Below are positions 33,718 through 45,101 of a DNA stretch of 64,000 bases, piece by piece. The notes below the pieces were generated by a model, which was not told the DNA's origin, ran no database searches, and worked only from the letters and a program-made list of their open reading frames with translations. The position numbers and the translations under genes were made by a program. Position 1 is the stretch's first letter; each line of letters starts with the position of its first letter. The stretch lies in contig OZ024934.1 of the NCBI GenBank assembly GCA_964017235.1, positions 76,846,706 through 76,910,705 on the forward strand. The letters are read 5' to 3'. The DNA is from Sabellastarte sp. h YS-2021. Taxonomy: Eukaryota; Annelida; Polychaeta; Sabellida; Sabellidae.

Positions 33718-33970
33718 TCATAATTCCTTACCATCACTAATTAGATTCCTTATCACCAGTAAATAGATTATGTTTGGAGATTCCCTGTCATGCCCGGAGG
33801 CAACTGGCTCAAATATTCATCCCAGTTTTAACAGATGAAATAGGTAAGGTGATGATCTACAACTGGGAGTTTAGAGTTTTGAATCTTTATTGTTTGCATT
33901 AACTGCATTAATTATTTATTGTAACCAATCATAGATCACCATAAAACATTGCTATTCCAACATTTGTATA

Positions 33971-34203
33971 TTTATTTATTTGGGGTTTTAGGTTGCTTTC
34001 AACACTGTACAGGTCATATCATGACGGGTAGTTGGAAGGGCAGAGGAAACCAGTACATACAGTTCGTTAGGGTTCTGTACTGTAAACTGCTGACCAACGT
34101 CAAGCAACTACCAGCTTTCCCACTTGAGGCCATGCTGGGAACCGAACCCTGGCCTCAGAGGTGGGAGGTGAGAGTGTTACCACCCTGTCACCGTGGCCCC
34201 CCC
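33971..34203 (-). mobile_element. tRNA-derived SINE, family A
   Basis: Complete minus-strand copy from the tail (tttatttatttggggtttta) to the head (gtggcccccc). Flanks caacatttgtata (33958-33970) and caatatttgtata (34204-34216) are a 13-base target duplication with one mismatch. Confidence 0.9.
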
Positions 34204-34510
34204 CAATATTTGTATAAGCTACATAACTATAATATCTGTTTTTAATGACAAATTTGCAACTTAGCACATACACTGCCCTCGATAGGAGTATGCTTCACAA
34301 TTATAAAAGTACAAGAAAACCTTGTGAAATTACAAAGACCGATGAGATGCCATCTGAGAGAATAACTTCATATACAAGGATTCTTCAGGTTGGCCAATCC
34401 CCAAATAGTTGATGCAAGCTGCATTCCCCTCTCAAGGAAACACTTCATCCATTTTAACTATGCTCCCTGATGAACCATGTCCTGTTACTCCTGTTACTGT
34501 GTGCCAGAAC

Positions 34511-34746
34511 TATTTATTTATTTATTTTATCGGTTTACATCATGCCAAGTACCTTATCAGTTTCATTGTGACGGATAGTCAGAAGGGAGGAGGAAACCAG
34601 TACATACAGTTGGTCAAGGTTTTGCACTGTAAACTGCTGATCAATGGCAAGCAACTACCAGCTTTCACACTCAAAGTCAGGCCGAGATTCGAACTCTGAT
34701 CTCAGAGATGGGTCACGAGTATGTTACCACTGCACCGACTAGGCCC
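34511..34746 (-). mobile_element. tRNA-derived SINE, family A (diverged)
   Basis: Minus-strand copy, tail tatttatttatttattttat, body ggaggaaaccagtacatac and cagttggtcaaggttttgc, head ...accgactaggcccc. It lies 300 bases from the previous copy in the same orientation but has its own divergence, so it is an independent insertion. Confidence 0.82.
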
Positions 34747-35484
34747 CACGTGTGGTTTCACAATATGACATCACATCCTGGAGTCTTTAGCAAGGCTAGT
34801 GCTTTAATGAGCCATGGTGTTTTGTTGACAACACAGAACAAGCCAAAAAGTCTCATGCAGAAAATTCAACAAAAGTTTTCATTGCCAATTGAAAACACAT
34901 GTTGCAAAATGCTTCATAAAGGAGATAGGGGTGAAGCCTCCTTCATAAAAAAAACTGATTGAGGAAACAGTTTATCTCTTCTACAATAAAAAAAAGAGGA
35001 GGGGGGAGATAGATTCTGTGGTGTGAATTGAAGTGAGCCATGGCATTCATTCAATATTAAGTGTACTTCTGGAACCAATTAAAACAATTCATTGAAATGT
35101 TACCTTTTTGCGAAGGTATCCTCACCAATTGTTCAGAGGTATCCTTGATTTTTCCACTCCATTTCATGTGGCAGGCCATAAAATTGTTGTATAATGCTTG
35201 AACTGAACAGACAGCACTTATCATGTCCACAGTTCTATAGGGGATGGAGAGTTTAATATCTCATAAACATGTGTGATTTCTTTTTGTCATATGTGTTTTC
35301 TTTACATTTGCACAAGAGCATGGCATGAGCTGAACTGAGACAGACAAAAACGTTGTTTAGTGCAGTTTTGATTCTGACATGTGTTAAGGACTAAATGTAT
35401 CGGATCAACTAACAAGAGATTTCTATACAGTGTTTCCGGTTGATTGAATTACCATAGATGAGTTATCACCATATTATTTATTAC

Positions 35485-36420
35485 CTCCATGAAATGGGTT
35501 ATGTATTTTGGTGAGTTCGTTTGATTTTCTGTCAGGCCATGGTGGGGCAGTGGTAACACACTTGCCTCCCACCTCTGAGGTCAGCGGTTCGAACCCCAGA
35601 CCCTATGTGGGAAAGTTGGTAGTTACTTACCAATGGTCGGCAGTTTACAGTACAGAACTTTGACTGACGGTATGTACTGGTTTGCTCTGCCCACAAAACT
35701 ACCTGTCGTTATATAATCTGTACAGTGTTGAAAGTGACATAAAACCCCAAATAAATAAATTGATTGTCTATCTGTCAGTGTTTTGTGATTGCTCAAAACT
35801 TATGAGTGCTTCTTCATGAATTCGTATATCTGGGTAGGGCCTGACCAATTGAAGAAGTGATTAAATTTTGGAAAGATCCTTCTCTTACTCTTGATACCAA
35901 ACAATCCATGATTTTCCCATTTTAAAACCAATTTTCCATGGTTTTCATAGTCGTGCTATCCCAGTATGGGGGAGGGGAGGGGGGGGGGGGGGGGTGAATG
36001 AAAAACAAAACAAGAAATATTTAGCTTAAATTACAAGATGGGGTACTTAGCTGTCTTAGCAGATGTCTGCATTCTACGAGTGGTGTCTAGTTTCTTCTGA
36101 TATAGGATCACTCAGAGCTGCTAAGGAGTTTTAATCTTAAGCCAGACAATACATGTTGTTGTCATACAGTCTATACTAGTGATCCATCGGTCAAGTCAGT
36201 TATGTTTTCTGGGCACCTTCGTGTGTTGGTCCCTTTTAGCAATTGTGCTAAACTGATTATATTTTTAATATGGGTAGGCCCTGACGCAAAAACAGAAGTG
36301 GTTAAATTTTGGAAAACATCTGGATCTTACTGTGTTTACAGAAATATATCCTGAACATTCAACCTCCCCATTTTTAATGGTTTAGGTTTTGTTGGTTGGG
36401 ATTTGAGTGAAGTTATAATT
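35485..36420. repeat. Interspersed repeat of the 11.0/27.2-kb type, split by SINE
   Basis: ttacctccatgaaatgggtt precedes the SINE; after it come ctgtcagtgttttgtga, tgggtagggcctgaccaatt and gaagaagtgattaaattttg. A second diverged copy of that last module lies at 36270-36330 (tgggtaggccctgacgcaaa, agtggttaaattttggaaaa). Confidence 0.55.
35534..35760 (+). mobile_element. tRNA-derived SINE, family A
   Basis: Head ggccatggtggggcagtggt, B box cagcggttcgaaccccaga, full body and aaataaataaat tail. Probable target duplication ttgattttct / ttgattgtct on the two sides. It interrupts a longer interspersed repeat of the kind seen at 11.0 and 27.2 kb. Confidence 0.87.
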
Positions 36421-38145
36421 TTGGGAGAGTTATTATTATTGCAAACACAGGTCAGATTTAATAGCTATATACAAAACTATTTACAAAGTAAGTGATATTA
36501 ATATTCTTCTTTGTGATAAGTGTGTAATTACTTTGTAGAAAACCTTTTAAAAATATTTGATGGCAAATTGGAAAAATATGTTTATTCTCGGAATTTTCTC
36601 TCTTATTTAAAAAAAAGCATTCGAATACGGTTATGCTTACATGGCCCTAATATAGGGGCTATGCTACCATTGAAGTTGGAGACAAGTAGACAATTGCCAA
36701 ACATGTCAACCAGTTTATTACTGAGATAGCCATTCTTTTTTTTAAGATAATGGTTAAAAATCTTGGATATAAAATTTCCATTAAATTTTACCACATCTTT
36801 TAATCTTAACCCAGAACTGTCAGAAAATAAACAACACAACAAAAATTCTGCGTGCGACAGAATTACAATAACGACACACACACACATGAACACTCTTCCT
36901 TTTCACAATATTTTTCCTTAATTTAATCACAGGCTTCTGTTATTACTCTAATAACCAAACAGAGGAAGAGTGAGAGAGAGACCGATGGAAATCAAGTGTT
37001 TGGTTGGAGATCAATTCTCTTTTCCTTTATTAGCCTTAAAAAGCCATTTTCAAAGCAATTTATTGGAGATAGGAAGCGTGTTCAGCTCATCTCTTATTCC
37101 TGATGAAAAGGGTTTGCTGACAAAAGACTTGTTTGGTTAGAGCCCCACAGCACGTGTTGTGTTGTTGGGGGTGGAGTGACAGATTTGCGGGGAGGGGTGT
37201 TTGGGGGTTAAATTGGGAGAGTGGGGGGTTATAGAGTCTAGAGCTTGATTTAAGAATTGGTGGAGGAAACACAAATTGCTGACGGTGAACCATAACCTGA
37301 CAAGGCGAGTTTTTATTATTTAAACTTTATATATATTTTCAAACAATTGCCGAACGGCTGTAAAGGAACTGGAGACCTTATCCAATTAATTCAGTTTTAC
37401 AATATAGACAATAAGATTTCAAGGATACAATCTAACAAATTTATCCAAATCATACGTAAACACTGATATACAAAATGCTTGTAAACATCATATAAATATG
37501 TATGTCATTTAGTTGAAGCTTTAACTGTATTTGGTATAAGTTAGAAAAATGTTAAATAAGTTCTTGTCAGTACTAATTGAACCTGCGCCTTGGATGAACC
37601 ATTCTAACAACTTGTTACTCGTACAATTAAGCATTGTTTCAGACTATATGTTGATGTGTATAACCACTGCATATGTGAATATATGTTAATTTCATTTAAA
37701 ATGACCAGTAAAGTTAATAAATATAACTGTAGCTGAGTATGCAGTACTAGGAGATTATTGCTTCAAATTCAGGTCTTAAAAACACCACTTCTTACTGGTA
37801 ACTGGTCTACAGGCCAATAATGGACATTATTAACTGGGTACAGATGTTTCTAGCCTCCATATTGTTTGTTAACCAAATAAGGTTTAAACATAAAGGGACT
37901 TCTGCCACAATTTAAAATATATATATTTATTTTACAAGGTTTGAAAGGCCTTTCCAAAACTTCTTACTAGGCAAGCCTTGGACAATAATGGATTTATCAG
38001 GTCAATAATCGTTGTTGGTGGTTCATTTGTAAAGCATTTGGCCCTCACTCATGTTGCACCATCTGAATGGAGAGGACTTGCCAGACTACCTCAGACAAAC
38101 AGACCGTAGTTGGTTTTGGACATAAACTTAACACCTACCTCCTTT
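36421..38145. other. No recognisable gene
   Basis: Frames at 36520-36893 and 37087-37293 resemble no family I know. 36950-37300 is richer in GC (tgttgggggtggagtgacag) and not obviously repetitive. Confidence 0.4.
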
Positions 38146-38815
38146 TACCCCAATCACTCACTACAGGCGATATAACCCGTGGTTATAGGCACTGGGGGAA
38201 ATGCCTCTGTCCTTCAACTACAGGCCGAGGTTCATATGCAAACTTATGACACACTCGCAAAATTTTAAATATCTTACAAATTTTAAAATGTATAAAATTT
38301 CCGTCCCTGATCGCTTTACCTTCAGCATGGCCAGATGAAGTTTTTGCTATGGTAACTGAAAGAGTGGTCCACAGTGTATTAGACCTTGTGCAAGGTCCTT
38401 TCTTAGTGCACTATGATTCTATGAGAACATTACCATCTAGAAGGTTACTGAGAGTGCAAAATCCAGACTGTTATAAAATACACTCATTCATTGTCTCAAA
38501 AACCCCACAGTAGAGACTTGTGAGCAAGTCTAACAGTGTATATAAGGTTGCGTCTAAGTCGTGCTTTGGTGTAATATGGCGACATAACTTGAGTGGAGGT
38601 ATTGGACGTTTCATCACTGTGTCACAAGTTGGCATACAAACCACAGACGGTAGTTGAAGGACAGGAGCATTTCTCCCAAAGGAAATAACTGCATCACCTG
38701 TGGTGAAATGGATTACTCCAAACCTCACAAGATATGAGGCATCCTGGGTGACAGTTCCATCACCGAGTTAAACCTATAACCGTTGGATGTACTGCCTGTA
38801 GTTTGACTGGGGTAT
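38146..38815. mobile_element. MITE family C, copy 3
   Basis: Left taccccaatcactcactaca-ggcgata; right tactgcctgtagtttgactg-gggta. Same interior modules (gtccttcaactacaggc, acttatgacacac, cattcattgtctc). It is longer and more diverged than the others. Confidence 0.65.
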
Positions 38816-39504
38816 TAGATCAGCATATCTCCTACCATAGTCGGTCACATCCCCTGGTTGATGTTCTCTCTGTTGATGATGACTTTTGCCTGGATAATCG
38901 ACAATGTGTTTTCATGCATCAGGGCCTTAAGGGATGGTTGCATTAATTAGGGGCTTTACCAATGTTTTAGTGATATTATTATTATTATTATTATCATGAC
39001 ATTTTGTTATTGTACTATTATAATTGTATTATCCTAACATATAATCCTGCATAGTAAGGAAGTTTGAAAAGTACATGGAAAATACCAGTAAAAATATGTT
39101 CTAGAAGCCAATTTCTTATGACTCTCTTACATCCCACTTTGTGTATTCCTACTTGCCAGTTACAGTGGAAAACTGGGTCAGTTTGCAAGTGACATGTAAC
39201 TGATACACATGTATTCTGTAAATATTTTTCACTATGCAGACAACATGCCATGACTGTTGATAAGAAATTGGTATGTGCAGTATTTTTTGCCTGGTGGGAG
39301 GAAAAAATGACACACAGCAGGGCCACAAGATTCACTTGCCTTGTACGAAAGAAATGCTGAACAAGATCTACCTCCCCAACAGACTTGGCCACAGCCTGGA
39401 AATGTAATAAAAATTGTAGTGTCCTTGAGTGTGCTTAACCCACAAGGTGGGATGTAAGAGTAGCCTTGCTTAAGGCTCAAATTTGCACCGGATATTTTTT
39501 TTAA

Positions 39505-39700
39505 CATGTACACATATATTTTGTATTCATAAAGTCCCCATCCATGTTATAAGATATAAGCTTATTACTCTTAGGAACATGCCAATGTAAACACTAATGC
39601 ACATATAAATACATTATATGAACTAAAACTTCACTATCTGAACTGAATCTATTCCCTAATTACAACGATATTAAAGCCTTTAGTAAGGCTAACTGTGTAA
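39505..39700. repeat. Dispersed repeat shared with 6788-6900
   Basis: taacatgtacacatatat, aactaaaacttcactat, ttccctaattacaa and gcctttagtaaggcta match in order with 6788-6900 (taacatgtacacatatat, aactgaaacttcagtat, tccctaattacaaa, gcctttagcaaggcta). Confidence 0.55.
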
Positions 39701-40868
39701 GAGTAGCTTGACATGAATAATTTGGCAACTGTAAAACAAACTGCTTGCTTGAAATTGTGTAGTGGGATTTAAAAGGATTTCATTTGATTTGGATGTAAGA
39801 AATGATATAAGCACAACTTATAAATAAACTTTAAATGAAATATATGGAAGAGAAATTAACCTTCTAGGTGCGATAAGTCCTTCATAAGTTTGAATACACA
39901 TCAGATTGGCACAACAAATATAAATAAAAAAAGTCATCTCCTGTCAGTCAGGATTAATAATGATAAATAGGCATGCCAATTCGGGGCTCTACTTTCGTAG
40001 AAACTGTGTTGGAATAAAATAGAATGCATTTTGTTAGATTGTATAATAGTGTAAAACATACAAACAATACCTTTTTGGTAAATGCTTTTGTTTACAAAAA
40101 AAAACATCAATGGTCACTTACATAGAATAACAGCATAAATAAAGCAGCACCTGAAGGGGGGGGGGGGGGGCAAACCCTCACCCCCCTCACCTAGGGATCC
40201 AGAACCAGATGATAGTGAACTCCCTTAAAAATTCTGGACTCCTAATGAAGATTAGAATCATCTTTGAGGAGGTTTAAGTCAGGGGTAGACCCCCACTTTG
40301 TTTGAAAATGAGACACCAATGTGATTAATATTTTGGAATTATGGCGCAAATGTTAAAGAAAAGTACTGTAAAATTCTGGAGCCTTGATCAAGATTTACTT
40401 CATCTTTGCGGAAAACAGAACAACCAGAAGACTCCATGTTGCCTGAAAATGTGACCTTTATTTGATGTATATTTTTATTTTTAGATTTGTGGACACAGAC
40501 ACACAGCCAGACATACAAACAGTAGTGATTACAATATTCTCCTCCTTTGCTTGAGTAATAATCAATTTTTGTTCCAGTACTGTCAATGTATAGAAGAGGC
40601 CGAGAAGGTAGTATTGTTAGCATTAATTATTTTCCAGCTGCAGTAAATGTTGTCCTATAATGCACCCATATAAAACTAAACTCTGTGTGCGAACCTATGT
40701 GTGTGCATTATTAGTTGAACAGGGGGTAGTGTAAAACTATTGCTGAGTGGAAACCACACTCAATACAGCAAGCTTTTATTCATTCACAAACCCCATAAAA
40801 ATGCTGGCAACAGATAATAAAATAATTTATTAACCACTTATAAGATACATTAACATTAGAAGAAGGGT

Positions 40869-41099
40869 GGGGCCACGGTGGCAGAGTGGTAACACTCTCG
40901 CCTCCCACCTCTGAGGCTGGGGTTCAGTTCCCAGCACGGCCTCAAGTGGGAAAGCTGGTAGTTACTTGCCATTGGTCGGCAGTTTACAGCACAGAACAAT
41001 GATGAACTGTATGTACTGGTTTCCTCTGCCTTTCCAACTATCCATCATGATATGACCTGTGCATTGTTGAAAGTGAAGTGAAACCCCAAATAAATATAT
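40869..41099 (+). mobile_element. tRNA-derived SINE, family A
   Basis: Complete copy; head ggggccacggtggcagagtg, body intact, tail ccaaataaatata. A perfect 11-base target duplication, agaagaagggt, lies at 40858-40868 and 41100-41110. Confidence 0.92.
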
Positions 41100-41110
41100 A
41101 GAAGAAGGGT

Positions 41111-42501
41111 TGATTTCCAAGCGAGTTCATTTTAAGACATAAAAGAAATGTTTATTAAAAATTTGCTATGTTGACAGACTCCACAGATCAGTTTAAAAAG
41201 AAATGGATGCCTGTTTCAAACCTAATCCAGACTATTTAAAAGTAACCCCAGTAACCCCCATAATTTTAAGTATTTGTTTCACATGTGTGATAATCACACC
41301 TCACTAATTATACTTTTGTTGTCAGTTGTGGACATCAGTTTGATATGTGTGGTAGATGTTTAAAGTATTTACTTCAGTATCATTTCTAGAGTTGACTAGG
41401 AAGGACAGAGTGATACTCTATCTAAGTGGGTTGATTTGTTGAAATCAACTCTGTTTATCATAGTGGAACCAGTAGTAGTGGTAATTCTTTTCTTTTAATT
41501 CTAGCATTACAAGATATACATTACATTATTCATTCATATTAATGTTAACATGTGAAACAATTTTTCATAGATTTATGTCAATGTATATATCTTTATGTGG
41601 CACATGAACATTATACAAGACAACATATATCAGAATATTTCATCACCAAAAGTTTGTTGTATTTGTATATTATGTTGAACATGTTGTTAAGGTGTTGTTA
41701 CATTCCTTTCAGCTGGTTTATTGCTATGCTTGATGTAAAAGTTGGAGAATACTGGATTGCTGAATCCCTGTTGTTGATTTCATATCACATATAAAGAAGC
41801 TGTTCTTTGTAATTTGGATGTGTCCCATTATTACCAGTTTGGTGCCAGTTTGTCGGGATACTGTTTCTTTGGTCATTGGACATGCTAGGACCGGTGAACT
41901 TTGTAGAGGATTTCCTGACAGTTATATATTGGACATTGTATTTCATACATTGAATGTTACTCTCTTGAATTTTATAATATATGTTGTGACATTCATTGAT
42001 TAACTGTATATATATTTTGCATATCATCATATGAACCATATGCTGTATTTTTCTGGGTAGAATGGTTTTGTGTGTATGAGTGGTGCTTATGATTAAAAGT
42101 GTGTGATGTGGTAAAAGTTAGAGAGGAGTTAAGTGTGTATTGGGTGAAATTTTAATGTCAATTTTCAGGTGAAGATTTGTGAATATTTTAACCGAGAATG
42201 TAGAGTATACGCAATAAACCGATTTTTGTGAAACCTTTTACTGACCCTCAATTAGAACTTTGTGACAGAACTCATATGATATACCTTCTTTATTCTCACC
42301 GACAATGATATAATATTAAAGGATTCAAAAGGACTTTTCATTGGAATAATTCTTCAAGTTTTATTCTATTTGTAGTTATAGTCACCATATAATACAGGAC
42401 ACCATATAAAATTCCCATAGCTTCCTATTTTTGTTGGTTCATTTTGGTTGGTTGCATTGCTAAACATCTGATCTCATTCTTGGCTCATTGCATCTACCTA
42501 A
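41111..42501. other. No recognisable gene
   Basis: Frames at 41552-41794 and 41785-42039 overlap on opposite strands and show no family motif. Codon content looks like plain AT-rich sequence. Confidence 0.4.
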
Positions 42502-43036
42502 TACCCCATTCACAAGTACAGGCGGTATCCCCCGTGGTAGTCTGTGTTTGGTAAAATATCCCTGTCCTTCAACTACTGTCTGAGGTTTGTATGACACAGT
42601 AGTGAAACATCCATTACCTTGTGCATCCTATGGAAGTTTTAAAATGTTTAAAATTTCCACCTCTGAATTTTGTATCACTGGCATGTGCAGAGGAATGCGA
42701 GCATGTTCAGATGAATTTCTTGCTACAGTAACTGAAGGTGTAGTCCACGGTGTGTATAAGGTTGTGACTCGGTTGTCTTTCAGTGTAACAAGGTGGCATG
42801 AGGTTAGTTGAGGTAAATAGACCTTTCGCCACTGTGGCGCAAGGTCACATACGAACCTTAGATGGTAGTTGAAGGACAGGGACATTTCAGGAAATGTGGG
42901 TTACCATGGAAGATACTGCCTGTAGTGCGAGTGCCACACCAAATCTTGGAAGATATGAGGCATCCTTGAGGGTTGATCCACCACCTTGGAAAACCTGTAA
43001 CCGTGGCGCATACCACCTGTAGTGTGAATGAGGGAT
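42502..43036. mobile_element. MITE family C, copy 4
   Basis: Left taccccattcacaagtacag-gcggtatcccc; right end with two successive inverted ends, gatactgcctgtagtgcgag (about 42910) and taccacctgtagtgtgaatg (about 43012). The double end is on the opposite side from copy 1, so it is inserted in the opposite orientation. Confidence 0.78.
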
Positions 43037-45047
43037 CATAAATGAGTTAGTTATGATCACATGTTTACATGTAACCTATTCTCTTAAATAGGATTGGTTA
43101 AAATGGGGCTGAACACTAAAAGCTGACCAGTGCTGCTTCCGTTTCAATTGTGATGGTCAGAGAGGGGTAACATCGTTATGCGCTGTCCCACCTGCCACAT
43201 AGCATACTCCATTAATAATTGGAGTCAATTACTATAACTTCCTTTAAAAATTGTATTTTAATTACTTCATTTTTTGCAGTTTGAAGAGGACATGTATGTG
43301 AGCTCATTATATCAGATCATATCAAATTCGTTTGGTGCGCACAGCCCTTAATGTTCCACTATTTTAGACAGTAATAAAGTTACATTATGGCACTCATTAT
43401 GAAAAATTTAAAAAACATACAAGAAGTGGATATATTACTGATTTGCATCATCATTTCTTTTCATTTGTCATCATTTCTGCAAAAAACACTGAATAATGGA
43501 TTTGTTCCCCCCCCCCCCCCTCCCAGCCATAAGGAGGAGTGACATTCAGACCCGAAACCCCTAGAGGTCTTGTGTTTATCTTAAACCTCTCTTAAATCCC
43601 ATGGTATGTCCGTGTATGTTCTGGTTACAGAGAAAAATCAGCTAATTTGCAAAGGACACTTAGCTACACATGCGATTTTATAACAGAATGTTGAGGTTGC
43701 AGAGACCCCGCAATGAAATTTGGCATGCACATTATTCTCTGCATGCATACAGTATGGCTATAAATGTATCCATGACACATGGGAAATTTACGAGAGGTTT
43801 GGGCATGTGCGTTTTCCTTTCCAATGTTGCAGGTGCTCCCCATTCACTTACAGGGTTTGGATGTGCCGTATGATACACTCATGTGTACCTTGCATGTATA
43901 TAAACCCACTGTGCGACCTGTAGCTAATCGCAGTCTATTCTTGGATATTCAAGAAGTGACACTGTTGTTGGGAGAATACACCTTGTTTGCACGTACAAAT
44001 CTCTATTACCCCAATACCAGGCTACCTCATATTTTTCAACAATATTCACAGCACACGTATGTGTATAAACATATGTACGATGATATGTAAGAGAGGCTTT
44101 ATGAGTATAGAAGATAAAAATATTATAAAGATATAAGTATATCTTTAATACTGTGCCCAAATCATTTAGTCATTTTTCTACCATGTGTTTAAAAATGTTA
44201 TCTACATGAATGGCAAGTATATATTAAATATAAGTGAATAAATGCACAATAACAAAGCATTAGAAAATACGTGACTCATTTGTCAAAAAGCTGCTGTGAA
44301 GATTTATAGTCTTATTAATTTACTTTTTTAAACACACGTATATTTCAATGGAGGGAAAGCTTTTTCTCTCCTTACTAGCATAAGGAAGCCACCATTCATC
44401 ACCCAGAATTTGGAAGAACTAAGAGGAAACCTTGCTGGATTTGCTGAATGAAATCATTTTGGCACTTGAAGTTTTAAACTTTACAGTGGTGTTCAGGCAT
44501 TCTAAATATGTTATTTATTTCTTCCAATTTCCAACCTTATCAAATGTATCTAACTATTTCCTCATTCTAAATCAATAAGATTAAGTCAGCTGACCATGTG
44601 CTCATTCTGGAGAGTCCCATTTAATGTACTTTATTTTAATTTTTGTTATGTTTTACAGTAATTTACATTGTCTATTATAGGAGCAGAAGTGTAATTTTAC
44701 ATCCACAACTACAAGACCGGATGAAGTGCCAATTATACCTAAGTATATGGACAGACACAATTATATAAAATAAGATAATGTTTGTGCATACTTTGAAACT
44801 AAGTATTTGGTTTTTAATTGCATTCATATACTTGGAATTTTACAAGAATAAAATTTGAAGCCAAATATCGAGAAAAATGCTACAATACAAACCCTAATCA
44901 TAGGTATAGGTATCACATTTAAGCAAATAATTTAGATAATCTCTCTCATATAAATACATGCAATCAATATCTCTTGTTCAAGTAATGAAACAACTGCTGT
45001 CAAAAGAAATTAATATCCATGTGTGGACTGGCATTTGTTCAGATAAT
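43037..45047. other. 3' flank of the tetraspanin gene; rest featureless
   Basis: The part next to 45048 should include the tetraspanin 3' UTR, but its end cannot be fixed. A C-rich run lies at 43507-43519. Short overlapping frames at 43670-44160 lack family resemblance. Confidence 0.4.
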
Positions 45048-45101
45048 CTATTCTTTACCAATTTCTTTCTTGACACAGCAGGCAAAGACAATACCAAGAA
45101 C
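45048..45101 (-). CDS. Tetraspanin coding exon 9 (end of TM4, C-terminal tail, stop)
   Basis: Acceptor catttttgcag. It encodes VLGIVFACCVKKEIGKE and then TAG at 45050-45048. The paired cysteines at the inner membrane face and the lysine-rich tail are usual. Possible poly(A) signals on this strand lie at 44818-44813 (ATTAAA) and 44519-44514 (AATAAA); neither is proven. Confidence 0.9.
   Translation of the reverse strand, partial: VLGIVFACCVKKEIGKE

Noticed and set aside
16677-34746. tRNA-like A and B boxes in family A and B repeats as tRNA genes
   Set aside because: They lack a foldable acceptor stem and anticodon arm and continue into a shared body with an AATAAA tail and flanking duplications, so they are SINE heads.
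39018-39513. Overlapping minus-strand frames of 93 and 124 codons
   Set aside because: They are two frames of the same strand with no recognised domain, next to a dispersed repeat; no splice pattern supports a gene.
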